Source: Phallus indusiatus | Lineage: Eukaryota; Basidiomycota; Agaricomycetes; Phallales; Phallaceae | Direction of reading: 5' to 3' | Assembly: GCA_027605045.1 (NCBI GenBank) | Contig: JAQFWX010000033.1 | Span: forward strand, 1 to 64,000 | Length of the DNA stretch: 64,000 nucleotides | Part shown: one piece after another, positions 36,560 through 48,878 of the stretch | Numbering within the stretch: position 1 is the first letter of the stretch | How the letters are laid out: each line of letters starts with the position of its first letter | Notes under the pieces: model-generated | What the model saw: the letters and a program-made list of their open reading frames with translations, nothing else | The model's database searches: none | What the model was told of the DNA's origin: nothing | Made by a program: the position numbers and the translations under genes

Positions 36560-38525
36560 TGCTTTGAAGTTTGAGCGTGAAATAATTGCGGAAAAACAAG
36601 ATTGACATTACAAGTGGGGTATCGGTTTTGAGAAACCCGGATGATGATCGATGAGCTATCCGAGGCACAGCCTGTGGTATCGAAAAATCCAGCCTTCAAA
36701 GCCCCAAGTCCGAGAAAAGAAAAATAACTGACTCGCGATACATTTGAGGAGGCTATGCGAAACTACCGTTTCGTACTAATAAGAGAAAATATCGACATTG
36801 CGACCATGTGCAAGTAGTGAACCATCGTGGATAGCCATTTTGCATTCATGTCCCAAAAGGTATATTCGTTCCTGATATGGACTGCTTCTTCCCTGTAAAA
36901 TTTACAGCCACGCAAAATTATTCCTTTCTTGTGTATATACACTTTTCGCATTCATCGGAGCCCAATCCGAACCGGTACTGAGCTCTGTGGAGCTCGCGTC
37001 GTGTATTATCTAAAGCGGGTTAATTCCTCAAGCTTATTAGCAACTTCACTGGGTCTCTGGAAAATAAGCTGATATGTTCAAAGAAATCACCAGATAACCA
37101 GATGAGATAAAAATTAATTTGTAAACCGATGAAAGATGAAGCTGAAGGTCGTGCCAGCGAAAAGATGGATAAAATAGGCGCCAAAACAAACCAATGCGTA
37201 ATTGCATAATATCAATTACGTAATCTCAAGCGCGCCCCGATGAATTTGTTCGTTGCCAACCTGTTGCTAATGCATCTATCACTCGTCCTCCAAAAGCCTT
37301 TTTCTTTTTGCAATAGGAGAAATGAGGCAATGTTAACAAGGAAATTGATGAAACACTCACCCTCGAAACATATTTCTCATTCGTTCCACACTTCAATGAC
37401 AGGAGGTCGCTTCCCTGGACACACTGGTCCATGATTATTGCATCGATTTATCTGACTGTGCATGGTGCTCAAAACACATAATTTTCGGCAAACGAGGCTG
37501 TACCCCACATAGCCATACTTCACGTGCGCTACGACGTCATGTTGGTTCGTATCATTCTCATGTCTGGCCTACTACGCGGTAGACTTTTTATGGCTTCGGA
37601 GGTCCGTTTCAACTCGGGGGTGATTTCATATCATGGGCTTTATTGTGTCCTTTCCCAATATACGTGGAAGATTCATCATTTTGTCGCTGCATTTATATGA
37701 TATGAAACTAGTTGACTGTACGTACATTTGATCTTCAAACAGTTTGTGTATTCGAAAAGGCTGTGCAATTGACGAAACCTATTTTGGTATAGATATTTGG
37801 TTCGTCCCTGAACGGCTGTAGAAAGACAAATTACCACGGGGTTCATATATTTACCAATCAACTGGCAATACAAAGAAAATATAGATCCCATTCAATGCGT
37901 TCAACTCGTTGGTATTATCCTTCCAAAATCAAATCAAGCCAGTTTATCAACAGTTCTGAGATTTTCTCTAGGATTGAGTCATAGCTTCTCAAAAGAAGCA
38001 GCGTCGTAGCACTGTTCAGCTTAGCTGACATGGACCCACGCCTCCCCGACGTTATCGGGTATACACCGACGTACCACACAAGTCGTACCACCACGAATCT
38101 GGATACGGAGGACAACTGGCTGTACGTTAATATAATTCCTTTTAGGTAGGTATAGTTGGGCACTTGTTTCATTACCTTTCACCGTGTCCCTGAGACTTTT
38201 CGAGACTAACTCTAAGCTTGGTTTTCAACAGATTATCTATCTCGATTATAAATGCTGTGCGATGGGCACCGCTGTGTATTTCGTCCCCACACCAGCACAC
38301 AAGGCGATTATTTAGGATCATTGATTACAGTGTAGCGCAGCTCGGCAGATGGCACTGACCTATCGCTTAAACTGGTGAGGCAATCAATTACCCCTATAAT
38401 ATCATATGAAATGACAAGACAATAAACAATTATAAGAAGAAGAAGAAACTGATACGTCCGCTCCTCTCTCAAAACTGCAGGTTTTGGTCTGATTTACCGG
38501 ATGAACTGACACGCATTGTGCTTCA
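36560..38525. other. no gene recognised
   Basis: Short ORFs only. A minus-strand start at 38029 (MSAKLNSATTLLLLRSYDS) looks protein-like for about 37 codons but meets a stop without a donor. Confidence 0.4.
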
Positions 38526-38528
38526 GGG

Positions 38529-38538
38529 CTCTCATATA
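38529..38538 (+). promoter_or_regulatory. TATA box of the 38.8-kb gene
   Basis: CTCATATAAATAC about 235 bases before the ATG at 38770, followed by a C/T-rich leader without a better start codon. It implies a long 5' leader. Confidence 0.4.
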
Positions 38539-38769
38539 AATACAAGACCCTGCGCTCTCAACTTGTGGTACGCCACCTTCCCTATACCCTCTATCGACTT
38601 TCATATCCTCCGCCCACATTCGCCCTCACACGCAGAGCGTGATACACACTCTCGCCACAACCCACGACTCCTTGCCGGGCCGGGAAACGTATTCTTGAGC
38701 GGTGGATTGGAAAAGATCTGTATCTATACATCTAAAGAAGGAGAAGTAGTGTTGTAATTAATAAGTTAT

Positions 38770-39753
38770 ATGGAGACGCCACGACGCCCCGGACAGCGCC
38801 CTGCGAGGCTGCCACCTCAGCCCCAACCTCACTCTCAACCCCAGTATTCACAACCACTTTCTCCAGCTAACGAAACATCATCCGGGTCCACATCAAGCTC
38901 TCACAGGAGACAACATTCACCCTATCATTTTCCTCATTTGCATCAGCCGCCTCCTTTTTATCCCCCTTACCATTATCCCTACCCGTTATACTATATGCTG
39001 CCCCCGCCGCCACCACCACCTTTATACCCCCTTCCTCCTCTGCACCAACCCTTTCCTCCTCGGTCTGGGACATCACGTTCTAGAGATCCCACACAAAGAT
39101 ATAGAGAAAGGGAGACTCGTAGGTTTTCCTCGTCATCGTCTCGGCCTACACAACCAACTCATCGCGACCACCGCAACACTATAGAATCCCCTAGCATTCG
39201 ACTACACGATATCCTTAAAGCATCGCAATCGCAATCACTCGTATGGCTTCTTTCGCAGTTACCTAAACAAGCGCAAATCCGCTGCTCCGATGTGCATTCC
39301 TCTCCTGTAAAGTCACTAGGACAATCTCTCCTGTCACAGCCTGCGACCGATCCTCCTGTCCACAGCATGCGCATAGTCTCGAATGATTTCGTATGGGAAA
39401 TCCCAATTGAAGTCCGACCATCAAGTTGCATCACCATAGAAACTGTCTTATTTGCCTTATATGCAGCACTGCATCAATCCGTAACATCCGCTGAATGGAA
39501 TGCTATCGAAGAACCGCACGTGAGGAAGAACGCTCATTGGACGAGGTGTTCTCGACTGGCTAAAGGGGATAGCCACCTCACCTTCAACGAGGAGATGAGC
39601 TCGATTCGCAGAGTGGATCTACTGGGGGACAGGATTGTGTACAAAGGGCTTTCATCGTTATCCAGCTCGGGAAATGGGATTGAATTCCTGCTTCGGCTTG
39701 GCTCGACTCAAGCTAACGACAAAAGGATCCGAATGCGCCGAGGAAGTTTTTGA
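38770..39753 (+). CDS. DUF6699-like protein, 327 residues, single exon
   Basis: Residues 1-140 are Pro/Gln/Tyr/Ser-rich and disordered, with a run of Pro (PPPPPPPLYPLPP). From about residue 195 the DUF6699 layout follows: MRIVSNDFVWEIPIEVRP (strands with the conserved W), ITIETVLFALYAALHQSVTS (helix), AEWNAI, then IRRVDLLGDRIVYKGL near the end. The same elements in the same order occur in the genes at 57934 and 27873. The family is widespread and expanded in agaricomycetes; no biochemical role is known. The start is the first ATG after the TATA/leader region. Confidence 0.75.
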   Translation: METPRRPGQRPARLPPQPQPHSQPQYSQPLSPANETSSGSTSSSHRRQHSPYHFPHLHQPPPFYPPYHYPYPLYYMLPPPPPPPLYPLPPLHQPFPPRSGTSRSRDPTQRYRERETRRFSSSSSRPTQPTHRDHRNTIESPSIRLHDILKASQSQSLVWLLSQLPKQAQIRCSDVHSSPVKSLGQSLLSQPATDPPVHSMRIVSNDFVWEIPIEVRPSSCITIETVLFALYAALHQSVTSAEWNAIEEPHVRKNAHWTRCSRLAKGDSHLTFNEEMSSIRRVDLLGDRIVYKGLSSLSSSGNGIEFLLRLGSTQANDKRIRMRRGSF

Positions 39754-39755
39754 AA

Positions 39756-40514
39756 GTCGGCTAGTATGCGTATTCATATTCGCTGTCTTGTCCTACATAT
39801 CTGTCTGTTTTTTGTTTTAAATTTATTCGTTTTTTTTTACCGAATGTAGCACTTTATTGAATTAATGCATGTATCGGACGATAATCAATCTAATTGTTCT
39901 GTGTTATGATAATTCGTGGATATCCATCGTGTATTTCTATTTGTCTTCTAATATATATAGTAGTCTGGCAATCATTTGGGTGTTTGACATTGCGAGTTTG
40001 AAGAAATAATCATCATACCATTCCAGTCGGGGTCTTCTGCTGGGTTTAGCACGTGATGTGCCGTGAACAGAAAGTTCGGCGTGACAAAGGCTTGTGACAA
40101 AGGGCCTCAAAGGACCCGTAACCGATCGATACACACCCTTTCAGCCTTTGTCTTTCCGCTTTTTCCACCCTTTTTTTGTTTCGACGCAAATATATATAAA
40201 GGGCGTTCTATCGTTCCAATATTTTTTTCAAAGTCTGTTCTTCTTCCCTCTCAACAAGCTGCCACCAAGGGGCGATGAATATTGTTTCTTGAGAAGTCAA
40301 ACTAGAAATACACGATAAAGGTAAAATACATGGTCGGCGACGATGCTACAGGAAGATTTGAGATGATACATGATGGTGTATGTTATACATGATTGCTGGC
40401 GTTATACTGGATGCTAACGTTTTGAGAAGGAAAAATGAGAAGAAATAAGAAGAAAATGCGAGGAAAAATAAATAAACATGATCCGTGTAACCATGACGGT
40501 CATTTCGGATTAGC
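39756..40514. other. convergent spacer with an orphan TATA-like element
   Basis: Contains the 3' end of the DUF6699-like gene and the 3' side of the zinc-finger-like gene. At about 40188-40203 ATATATATAAAGGGCG on the plus strand is a strong TATA match, followed by a CT-rich stretch, but no coding frame of more than 70 codons follows. It could mark a non-coding or antisense transcript of the 40.5-43.2 kb gene. Confidence 0.4.
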
Positions 40515-40516
40515 AC

Positions 40517-43183
40517 TTATGCGGCTATGCCAACATCTTTGAGCTTTCCCTTTTTATTTTTTTGAAGATAAGCTGGGTGATCTGAAGCCCCGTGCTTTCT
40601 TGAAATGATATCCGGTCTTCCCCATGTCATTGTCGACCAGCGTACCCCATGCTGACGATAGTATGAACATTGGTGAAGATTCTGATCATTTAAGGAGCAC
40701 GTGGCCTTCTGTTTTTGCAGTGCATCTGGCAAGCCGTTGAGTGCGATTTTTTCGAGGTCGGGAATATTCATCTTTTCTTCTATACCAGCGTGCAAGCGCA
40801 TGTGCCGGCCTAAATTTCGCGAACTTTTGCGGAATCCTTGCATGCACCCGTCAGGCATCGCCGGGCCTTTATAAAGACACCGATAAATGACGCAATCTTT
40901 ATTGATCTCTTTCCGCCATAGATAGCTGGCGGGTGTGGCTTGCCGACCGCGTCGTTTAGTGTTAGCTTGAGAGGCTGGTATGGGAGAAGATAGAGACGTC
41001 GGATCATAGATATGGAAAGTCAAGGCATGTTCAGCACTCGATGCCTCCCTTGTCGCGGGCATACAAGTTTTGGGCATACTCGCGTTTGCGGTATGACCTG
41101 TCTTTGACATCACATGGGTGGTGCTCGAGTGTTGACAAATGTCGACACCCGAACGCGTTGCATCTTAATAGAGACGGTTATGTTAACTACTGTGTGAACG
41201 CTGCGTGATGGCAAGACTTACTGTTTGCGTACGCCTGAGTGTGTATTATTGCATCGCTGGTATACAACGCTCCGCTCTGCAATAACCCTGAGAACGGAGG
41301 AGCAAAGTCTAATACCGAGGGATTTGGTGCAGCATCAAATACTGTGCATGACTCGTCAGCGCATCAGCCCGGAGGAACAATAATGAACGCTTACCACCAG
41401 CATCGTAAAGATATTTTGAATCATCGGTCCACCCTGAGGTATCATTTCCACATTCGGCAGGTGCTAAATATGAAAACGAATGTGAGTCCCGGGGTGAAAC
41501 GTTTTGACTAATAATACTTTCAGCAGCTAAACGAGGCGTGGGTAAAGGATAATCGCGTGAGATAAACGTAGGACTCACCGGTATATAAATTAGCATCTGA
41601 AGGGACATCTAAATCCGTTTGATAGGTGATGGCTGGATTATATTTACTGGCATCGGGTTGGACCGCGGTTACATATGCGGGGACCGGTGGGAGAGTGGCG
41701 GGAACAGGAGATATTCTGATACTAGATGAGGATACATCTGCACCACACAGGTCAGTGAATATGTATTATCTTCAAAGAACCAACGTACGATTGAATGTAT
41801 TAGGGGTCTGGTAAAGTTTTGTCCGCGATGCGCATGGCGAGACTGGAACATCTGTCCATATCGCTCTCAGTTTTGAATTTGATAGGAAGATTTTTCTTTG
41901 TGCTCACAATTATTTTTCTTTATATCAGTTATAACGCTGTTGTTATGACGAAGTGGGGTAACGGCTGAGACGAAATGATGTGTCAATAAATGAAGAAATA
42001 CATTCGAGAAGGCATTCAGACTAACGGGATGGGTCCTGATAGTCATTAGCAGAGATTTTGCGTCGTTTATTGTAAAGATTGGATGGCGGGCGATCAACGT
42101 TGACCTCGTCATCTGTATGAAGTCTTTTTTTAGAGGGGGAGGAAAGGTGTGCCATCAGCTCGGGTACTTGAGGTGTCAAGCGGGTAGCTGCTTCTGGGAT
42201 AAAGGTTATAGAAATCAAGAGATTTGATAATGATAAGACCTACGATTCAAGGATTTATACTGGAGAAGAGTTGGGTCAATGTTGGCAATAAAAGCTTTGT
42301 CATTCTCAATCGATACATCTAAACACGCCTCATGTTCAATATCTACTACGACAATGTTTAGGTATCAATATTTACTTACTGAAGTTGTCGGGTATGTCGG
42401 AGGTAACCTTACTGCTGTGGAGATCGTTTATAGTGTTGTGTAAGTATGTTGGAGAAACGTCTGAAGTCAAATGACACGTTGATGAATCGAAACCGCAGTC
42501 AATAACGTTTGTGCGCGCGTCAGACTGATTCTGAAGACTATCGATAGATAGCTTTGGACGCTTGTGGTTGGAAGACGCGTATTCCGACGCGTTATCGGGA
42601 CAGTCAGACTCTAGGTTTGTGAGTGATCTCTTTTTTGAGGAAGGTAAAACAGTACGGTGTCCCACGACCGGCTCAAGTGAGGGCACTTGGGGATTGGTCG
42701 CTACTAGCTCAAAGATAAGACAGGGAAATGTATATATTCGATGTCCTTACCATTAAAACATTCAGGATCAAGGGGTAAGAGGGTTATATTGGCGAAAAGG
42801 CTGTCGTCATTCTCAATATGCAAAGGGGTGCTGAACGGTGAAGCAGGTCGTTTGTGTGAGGAATCGCCGCTTGGAATGGGAAAAAAGTCCGGGGAAGATG
42901 ACTCCCGTGTCCGAGCGAGTGAGGGAAGGAAAGAAGGGATATGTGAGATAGGGCAGGCATTTGAAGGCGACGCGTTGGTGTTCAGGTACCGGTGCGTCTG
43001 GTCTGGGGAGGTCGGTGAAGTTGATTGAGATCGAGAGCGTTTTAGGGAGAAGTATAGAGCCGTTTGACATGGCTGGCTCTCAAAGTAATTGTCAAAGTCC
43101 TCGTAAGGGAGATTGTTATATGCTCCTAGAGGAATATCGAGAGGGCTGGACCATGTAGTATTTTGGTATTGAGAAGAGGACAT
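40517..43183 (-). CDS. ten-exon C2H2-like zinc-finger protein, 721 residues
   Basis: Exons (high to low): 42751-43183, 42380-42700, 42244-42318, 42026-42193, 41908-41964, 41789-41842, 41579-41737, 41395-41526, 41222-41341, 40517-41163. All nine junctions are GT-AG and every phase matches, summing to 2166 bases. The first 590 residues are Ser/Pro/Asn-rich, with basic clusters that look like nuclear signals (SNHKRPKLS, NKRRKIS, TKRRGRQ). Near residues 597-635 a single finger-like motif has Cys spaced by ten, then H-x3-H (RCLYKGPAMPDGC, then RHMRLHAG). About 90 residues follow. Probable DNA-binding regulator, with a long Cys spacing unlike the classic C-x2-4-C finger. No target can be named. Confidence 0.75.
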
Positions 43184-43300
43184 TTGAGAGGTTGGGATAA
43201 GTGGTAATTGTTCGAGGCAAAGAATAGCTCTTGCTGTAAACGGGACATGAAAAAATTACGCGTTTTATAATAGGACGCGACGGTCATGCATAAGGACCAG

Positions 43301-43960
43301 AAGAAGGATTGCGTATGTGTGCCATCACATACCCGAAGTCTAGGACAAAATGAAAACCGATTTAGAAAATTGTTGATTGACCAAAAGTGAGATCTTCAAA
43401 GGGACAATCTCCGAGGATGCATATCGTCCATGTTGGAAACCTATCATAGACCTCATACACCATCAACAAGAAATCCCCTCGTGTTTTGGCAGGGTAAAAT
43501 GTCAAGGACATACCTAAAATTTCGAGACCAAGGCCAAAGAAGTGTCCATGATTTAAGAAGATTGAGATGACGCGTTTTAATTGGATGCTGTTGTTCTGTC
43601 TGAATTGAGGGAGACGTGGCTGACTTCGATTGCGTCTGACCAAAAGTTCGTTCCTGGACTTTTAATAAAGAGGTTTACTCGACCCTTCATTGTGGCAATT
43701 GAACCCGCGCGAAATCAATGTGCTACAGCTACAACACGAAGTACGAGTAGCGTCAGTCTCTTTTCAAGTTGTTGATTATCTTCACTTGAGCTTTAATTAT
43801 TTCCTGTTCTCAGGAAATGTGAATATCAGCGAATTTGTCACTGTCTTAAGTTTCAGGTAAAGAGAAGTGGACAAATTGCTTACGGCCAAAAAAAATACGA
43901 TGTGGACCGTATACCGTGGCATCTTGTCCTTGAATCGGATATCATCTTAAACGTACGCGC
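43301..43960. repeat. segment repeated at 51391-51760
   Basis: 43301-43395 matches 51391-51488 almost base for base (TTGCGTATGTGTGCC, GAAGTCTAGGACAA, ATTGTTGATTGACC). 43670-43960 matches about 51495-51760 (AAGT.CGAGTAGCGTCAGTC, CGTGGCATCTTGTCCTTGAA). The 270 bases between, which carry the ORF at 43362-43643, are missing from the second copy. Confidence 0.8.
43362..43643 (-). CDS. ORF fragment of unknown family
   Basis: A 93-codon frame with a protein-like core (GDFLLMVYEVYDRFPTWTIC). It starts upstream of the repeated segment and ends inside it. The duplicate at 51.4 kb has lost most of this frame. It may be the C-terminal exon of a decayed gene. Confidence 0.25.
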   Translation of the reverse strand: MVRRNRSQPRLPQFRQNNSIQLKRVISIFLNHGHFFGLGLEILGMSLTFYPAKTRGDFLLMVYEVYDRFPTWTICILGDCPFEDLTFGQSTIF

Positions 43961-43964
43961 ATGT

Positions 43965-45302
43965 GATTAACAAGAATTTCATTTTTGGTCCATCACTCTG
44001 CTCGCGTTATGTACGTTCCACGTGATAAGTCATATCTATACATATACTCTGCAAGATTCAGAAGGTAAGTAGAAAATCGGAAAGTGCTGGATGACTTACA
44101 TTACTCAACCCGCCACCCCATGTGGGAGCGCATTACAAGCGGGTAGCTCCACCGAAAAAGTACTGGGACCGTAAAGATGAAGTGAGGGAAGAGCGAAGAA
44201 GAACGGAGCTGTCTGAAAAGTGTGAATCCTACGGGGCTTTATATGTCTCTCCCTCCAATGACAATTGTACGCCTTGAAAGGTAGGCGGTTCACGCCGGGT
44301 AGACTATTGTTGACCCAACTGGGAATGAACCCTCTTCGGCCTCAATAGCCCGAGGCTATACACACAATAAAACGTACATTATTCCGAGCTCCTGTTGATA
44401 TTTTGTTTCATTCTTATTGTTGAGGAAGTGTGATTTATAAATTTATGTCCTCCTTATTCGGACTGCAAGCTGGCGAAGTTCCAATATCAAACTGGCATAA
44501 ATCGATCACAGCGCTTTTGAAAAGGTTTCTAAGCATACAATAACGGAAAATATTAGACGCGATTTACCTTATTTAGTTCAGTTTGACGAATGACGCGGGA
44601 TGTGGTTTCTGAGCCGTCATTGGGGAAAAATGATGGAGAGGTGTTTGACCAGTCTGCTGTCAATCATCGAGATGCTTTTGAGATTCTTGGTTTTTTTTTG
44701 TTTTACGAGACAACGGCATGTGGGACGGACATCACTGTGAGAAGCTCGTACACGCATTTGTGACCGATTTATCCATAAAGCATCTTGGTTGCTTTCTTTC
44801 GGCCGCGAATACTCTTGACGAAGGAGATGAAAGTGCTAACAGCGATAAATGACGGAAGCTTCAAGTTGAGGCCTGAGGTCTTGAGATGCAGTTTCTTGAC
44901 CTGACGGCCAAGTTTCCACGCATCGCCAATGGGTCAAATAGGAAACGAAGATGTATCACGCCACCCACCTATAGTGACTGCAATTCAAGGCATTGCAACA
45001 ATAGTAACCGTTTTATATTCATAAACGCAATACTCACGACACTCCAGGACCATTAGCCAAGTTAAGCACTAAAATTTCACGACAGATCATACTATCTCAT
45101 TTCATCGGGAATATAATGCGATGTTATAGCGTTCATATCAGACTAATTATATGATTATCAACAAACTTGAAGATTTTCATATTTCAGGATTTCGGACTGC
45201 GCGACACATGTATGACCCGCCTTTCAGAAAAAGTGGGGATTCAAGAAGAAGAAAACTGAGAAATAAGAAAGGTGTCAATAGTCGTGGTTTCAGGAAGAAT
45301 TT
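43965..45302. other. no gene recognised
   Basis: Spacer between the repeated segment and the first member of the five-exon family. Short ORFs only. It could hold very diverged family members that I cannot align. Confidence 0.35.
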
Positions 45303-45304
45303 TT

Positions 45305-45986
45305 TCAATTCTTAGGTAGGAGCTCAAACTGTTGACTGCTTGAGCTCCCAGCAGTCCGAGGCCTGAATGTCAGCTTAAAATGAATCATTAATACGATTAA
45401 ACGCTCGGATCATCGATTAGCCTTACAGAAAACTGAGCATCTGCATCATAATGAAGGACCAAATCTTGTCCGAAGTGAAAACTATACGAAATGTTAACAC
45501 AGTGTCGAACAGAACATATTCTACTCGTTCAACCATAAAACTTACGTCCAAAGACCGTCACCAGCCGGCTCAAGTCTGAAGTTGCCAGCCTGGTCGTCGA
45601 GCACTATAGTGGATAGAACATTATTATCCTGAAAGAGTATTGAGAATATGACAAAGCTGTGCAGTGAGAGTAATGTGTTCAACAGACCGATGCGCTGAAC
45701 CATTTGTAATAGTATTTTCCGTATACGAGATTTGCGGTTTGCACAGTGACGTTACCGTTCTCGTCGCTCTTCACAATTTCCCAAAGTTCCTGCATGAAAA
45801 AGTTATGGATTAATTCCAACGGCATCGAAAATCAGTTTGATATTCAGTCCTTACACCAGTGGTGTTAATTGTAACAGGCAACTCAATAATAGGAGGACAA
45901 GAAACGAGGCGGGACAAAGCCAAAAGGTGTCTAGCAGGTGCGTCTGTGGGGCGAATATAATAACTGCCTAGAGGTGAGCTCGACAT
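45305..45986 (-). CDS. five-exon small protein family, member 1 (146 residues)
   Basis: Exons 45855-45986, 45688-45789, 45546-45628, 45427-45481 and 45305-45373; intron phases 0, 0, 2, 0. It starts SSPLGSYYIRPTDAPA, aligning with AGYYTFRPANAP and AGHYSFRPSNVT of members 2 and 3. Exon 2 opens ELWEIV (members: EVWQVT, EFWEVT). Exon 3 ends with G-x-x-W. Exon 4 carries LVLHYD (members: LLTYVE, LLTYDK). The end is SSQQFELLPKN. There is no signal peptide or membrane segment. A small all-beta protein with W and Q-x-F repeats suggests a beta-trefoil, as in mushroom protease inhibitors and lectins; that fold is inference. It lacks the Lys-rich tail of members 2 and 3 and is the most diverged. Confidence 0.7.
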
Positions 45987-46040
45987 TGCTTGGTAGATTT
46001 GGGGGATTTCTATTGTAATAATACGTTCGCGGATGAGCAT

Positions 46041-46050
46041 CTTTATATGC
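46041..46050 (-). promoter_or_regulatory. TATA box of family member 1
   Basis: Minus-strand GCATATAAAG lies about 58 bases before the ATG at 45986. The same CATATAAA core occurs before members 2 and 3. Confidence 0.6.
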
Positions 46051-46054
46051 TGCC

Positions 46055-48125
46055 AATGGAGGAGTAAATCTAATCATTTCACGTACCTGTACCAATTTCC
46101 AAGTCTAAATTCTTGACAAACGAGCGGCCCGTTTAACACGGTTAAATTAATGAGTTCGCAGTTGAATGCAATGTGAAGGTTTCTGCAACATTACATATAA
46201 CATATTCAGAGGTGCAGTTATTACTTCATATGCACGCACGTTTGCAGACTCGGAATCGAGCGTTATGAATAGTAAGCACATGGTAGAAATCGTGAGGTTA
46301 ATGAACTGAATATATTTGTTTCATTAAGAATCCGCAGTAAAGGCGTTGACGGACTAACCGAGTGCAGTTTTTTGTGAATGTGACCCAGGTGAACGGAGAC
46401 TCGACTTCATTATTGAGAAGTGTATATGTAGTAAATAGCAGAAGCAAGATGGTGCTGCTTGAGCCGACGTCACGAGTTCTCACTGTTATTACTTATATTT
46501 AAACGTCTCCTGCAATGTACATAATGTGCTGCTGTTCGTTCATGAGAATAATCTGAGCAATTAAGATGTCACTAGAGCGGAAATTGATCTTTGATCATAT
46601 GATGAGAAGAGACTTACTTGCAATCGCATTACTATCAACGTGTTAATTCAATCAGGAAACAAACTCGCATGATTGAACGGAGAACTGGAATGTATTTCGT
46701 CGTTGCATCGAATTCTGTTAAATATCTTGTTCGGAACCGACATGAAGTAGTATTAAGGAATGCAGAAGCGATAAATGTTGGAGACTTCAATATATAGCAA
46801 TTATATCACGTCACGAAAACGCGAAGCATCCCCAGTCCTGACAAGCGGACCGACAGCGAGCTAAGTCCAACACGTAACGCTCACGGTCCCTGAAGAAAGA
46901 AGCATTATCGATAAGCGCGCCACTGGCAGGTGTGTGCGACATCACGACCCCACGGTACGCGGTACGGTTCACCTAGTTTATTCTCTTGAATAGAATAGTA
47001 AAAAGAAAAGTTCCAAATTGGACTCCCATTGCCGCACATGAGCTAGAAAAACGTACCACACTTGCCTCACCTCACGTGAAGCCTGAATCGGACAGGTATC
47101 GTCTCAATTTTCAAAGCCCCCACGACTGTAGGAATTCAGGAAAAGCGAAAGAGTGACCAATCTCGACAAGAAAAGTAGTCAACGGCCTCTCAGTGCAATC
47201 CAGAGCTGTTGGTTAACCAAGAGTATTTAGTCGCTTTCTGAGAGGTTTGATCTTGGGTTTGGATCTAGGGTAATGCCATCCAAACTGATGGGTTTCGTAC
47301 ATAGATCAGCAGGTTTGAAAGGCGATTATTCCGTATTTTTACTTTCATCTATGTGATGAGTTTCGTTAGATTGGTGGAGCGCCGACACAAAGTCGGAGCC
47401 TGTAAGTCAAATTTTTTTACCACATTAAACGAGCGCGGCCCATGCCTGGGTCGGCCGAATCATCATTTTTGATAATATTTCAATGTGTACCCCAGGATCT
47501 TTTTTTTTTTTGGTGGAGCTTTTGACTGACAAGCTCGGCGGAAATCAGCCATATCTTGTCAATCTAACTAAGTGCAAGGCCGAGGGCCTTGCGTCATAAT
47601 CTTATTTGGGCATAGGGGTTCATACATGAAGGCATATTTTTGCAGCTATTTTAGGTAACGAGCGATTCTGTCTCACCGAGAACTTAGAAGAAATGCGTTA
47701 TGTAAGCACACCTGTAACCCCAGGATCTTTCTTGTGCCCAATCAATTTTCTTACCCCCGTCTTCGTTTTTTTCATTGTGAGCTTATAAAGCACTCAGATA
47801 TTTAGCTGAATCAACTTGTGTCGTTCCACTGTTCCCCCAGATCATAGATGGCTAACGCATTCAAGTTGCAGCTTCAGCTGTAGTATTTTAGTATGTCGGC
47901 TGCAAAATCTCAGCGCTCGTACGTAAAGTTTTATACACTCTTATGCTCTCATTCTGGTTACCGGAAGAAGATCTTCATGCCTCTGTCATATTATACGATC
48001 AACAGAAAATTTCGTATTTCGGGAATTCGGACTTGTGATACTACATATACAGCCTGCATTTGAGACGACAGGTGTTCAAGAAATGAGAAACTCGATACGT
48101 GGTTTGAACTCGCTGATAATTGTCG
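46055..48125. other. no gene recognised
   Basis: Short ORFs only. From about 47900 onward the sequence becomes similar to 51890 onward and is part of the first duplicated segment. Confidence 0.4.
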
Positions 48126-48127
48126 CT

Positions 48128-48802
48128 TTAGAAAAGTTTCTTCTTTTTCTTCATCGCACTACCGTCAGAAGGTGTAGCGACGAATGTTTGACCCGGGGAG
48201 CCGTCAGCAGTTTTGAATGTCAGCTGAAAATAACAGTTATGATACAATGATCTTAACGCAATATTCTAGGTATATTAGTCTTACTTGAGGGCTGCCCTCG
48301 ACGTAGGTGAGGAGTATATTTTGATCAGGGATTCCAATACTATATGAACGTCAGCATCCTTATATTACCCATTGACAGCCATAGAAAACGTACTGCCAAA
48401 GGCCCTGACCAGCACTATCAATCTTGAAGGTCCCGGCTTCGTCATTCAATGTGCCGAACAAAACGTCATCCTATCAAACATGATTAGATATTCACATATC
48501 ATAAATAACGTCGAAAAGGACCCTAGCAATCCATTTGTATTGATCAGGAGTGGGTTTACTGAATAAATTGAACTTGTCATTGCCACCTGTGACCTGCCAC
48601 ACTTCCTGCAGTGGATGAGCAATGTATAAAGAAAAACATAAATCTCACAACTAAATCTTACAGCGTTTTTATCAACCGTAAGGAAAATATCAGGAGGAAG
48701 GGGAGGGCATGTACAACCCGAGGAGCCCGTAGAGATGTTAGAACCCGTAGGGGCATTTGCAGGGCGGAAGGTATAATAACCAGCTTGAAATCCTCCAGAC
48801 AT
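48128..48802 (-). CDS. five-exon small protein family, member 2 (150 residues)
   Basis: Exons 48662-48802, 48522-48605, 48394-48470, 48285-48339 and 48128-48223, with intron phases 0, 0, 2, 0 identical to members 1 and 3. It reads MSGGFQAGYYTFRPANAP, then a Pro/Cys stretch (CTCPPLPPDIFLTVD). Exon 2 is EVWQVTGGNDKFNLFSKP. Exon 3 holds VLFGTLNDEAGTFKIDSAG. The end is SDGSAMKKKKKLF. The Lys-rich tail and lack of a signal peptide suggest a cytoplasmic or nuclear protein. It is closest to member 3. By composition a beta-trefoil inhibitor or lectin is possible, but no known signature is present. Confidence 0.75.
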
Positions 48803-48867
48803 CACAGAATTACTCGTGAGGTGACTTGGTAATGAGGTTTGTTAGGGTGTTTGTTCACGAACCGGGC

Positions 48868-48878
48868 GCATTTATATG
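48868..48878 (-). promoter_or_regulatory. TATA box of family member 2
   Basis: Minus-strand CATATAAATGCGC lies about 70 bases before the ATG at 48802. It is preceded by a conserved ACGTGAAAGTTATAA block that recurs in diverged form near the other copies. Confidence 0.6.
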
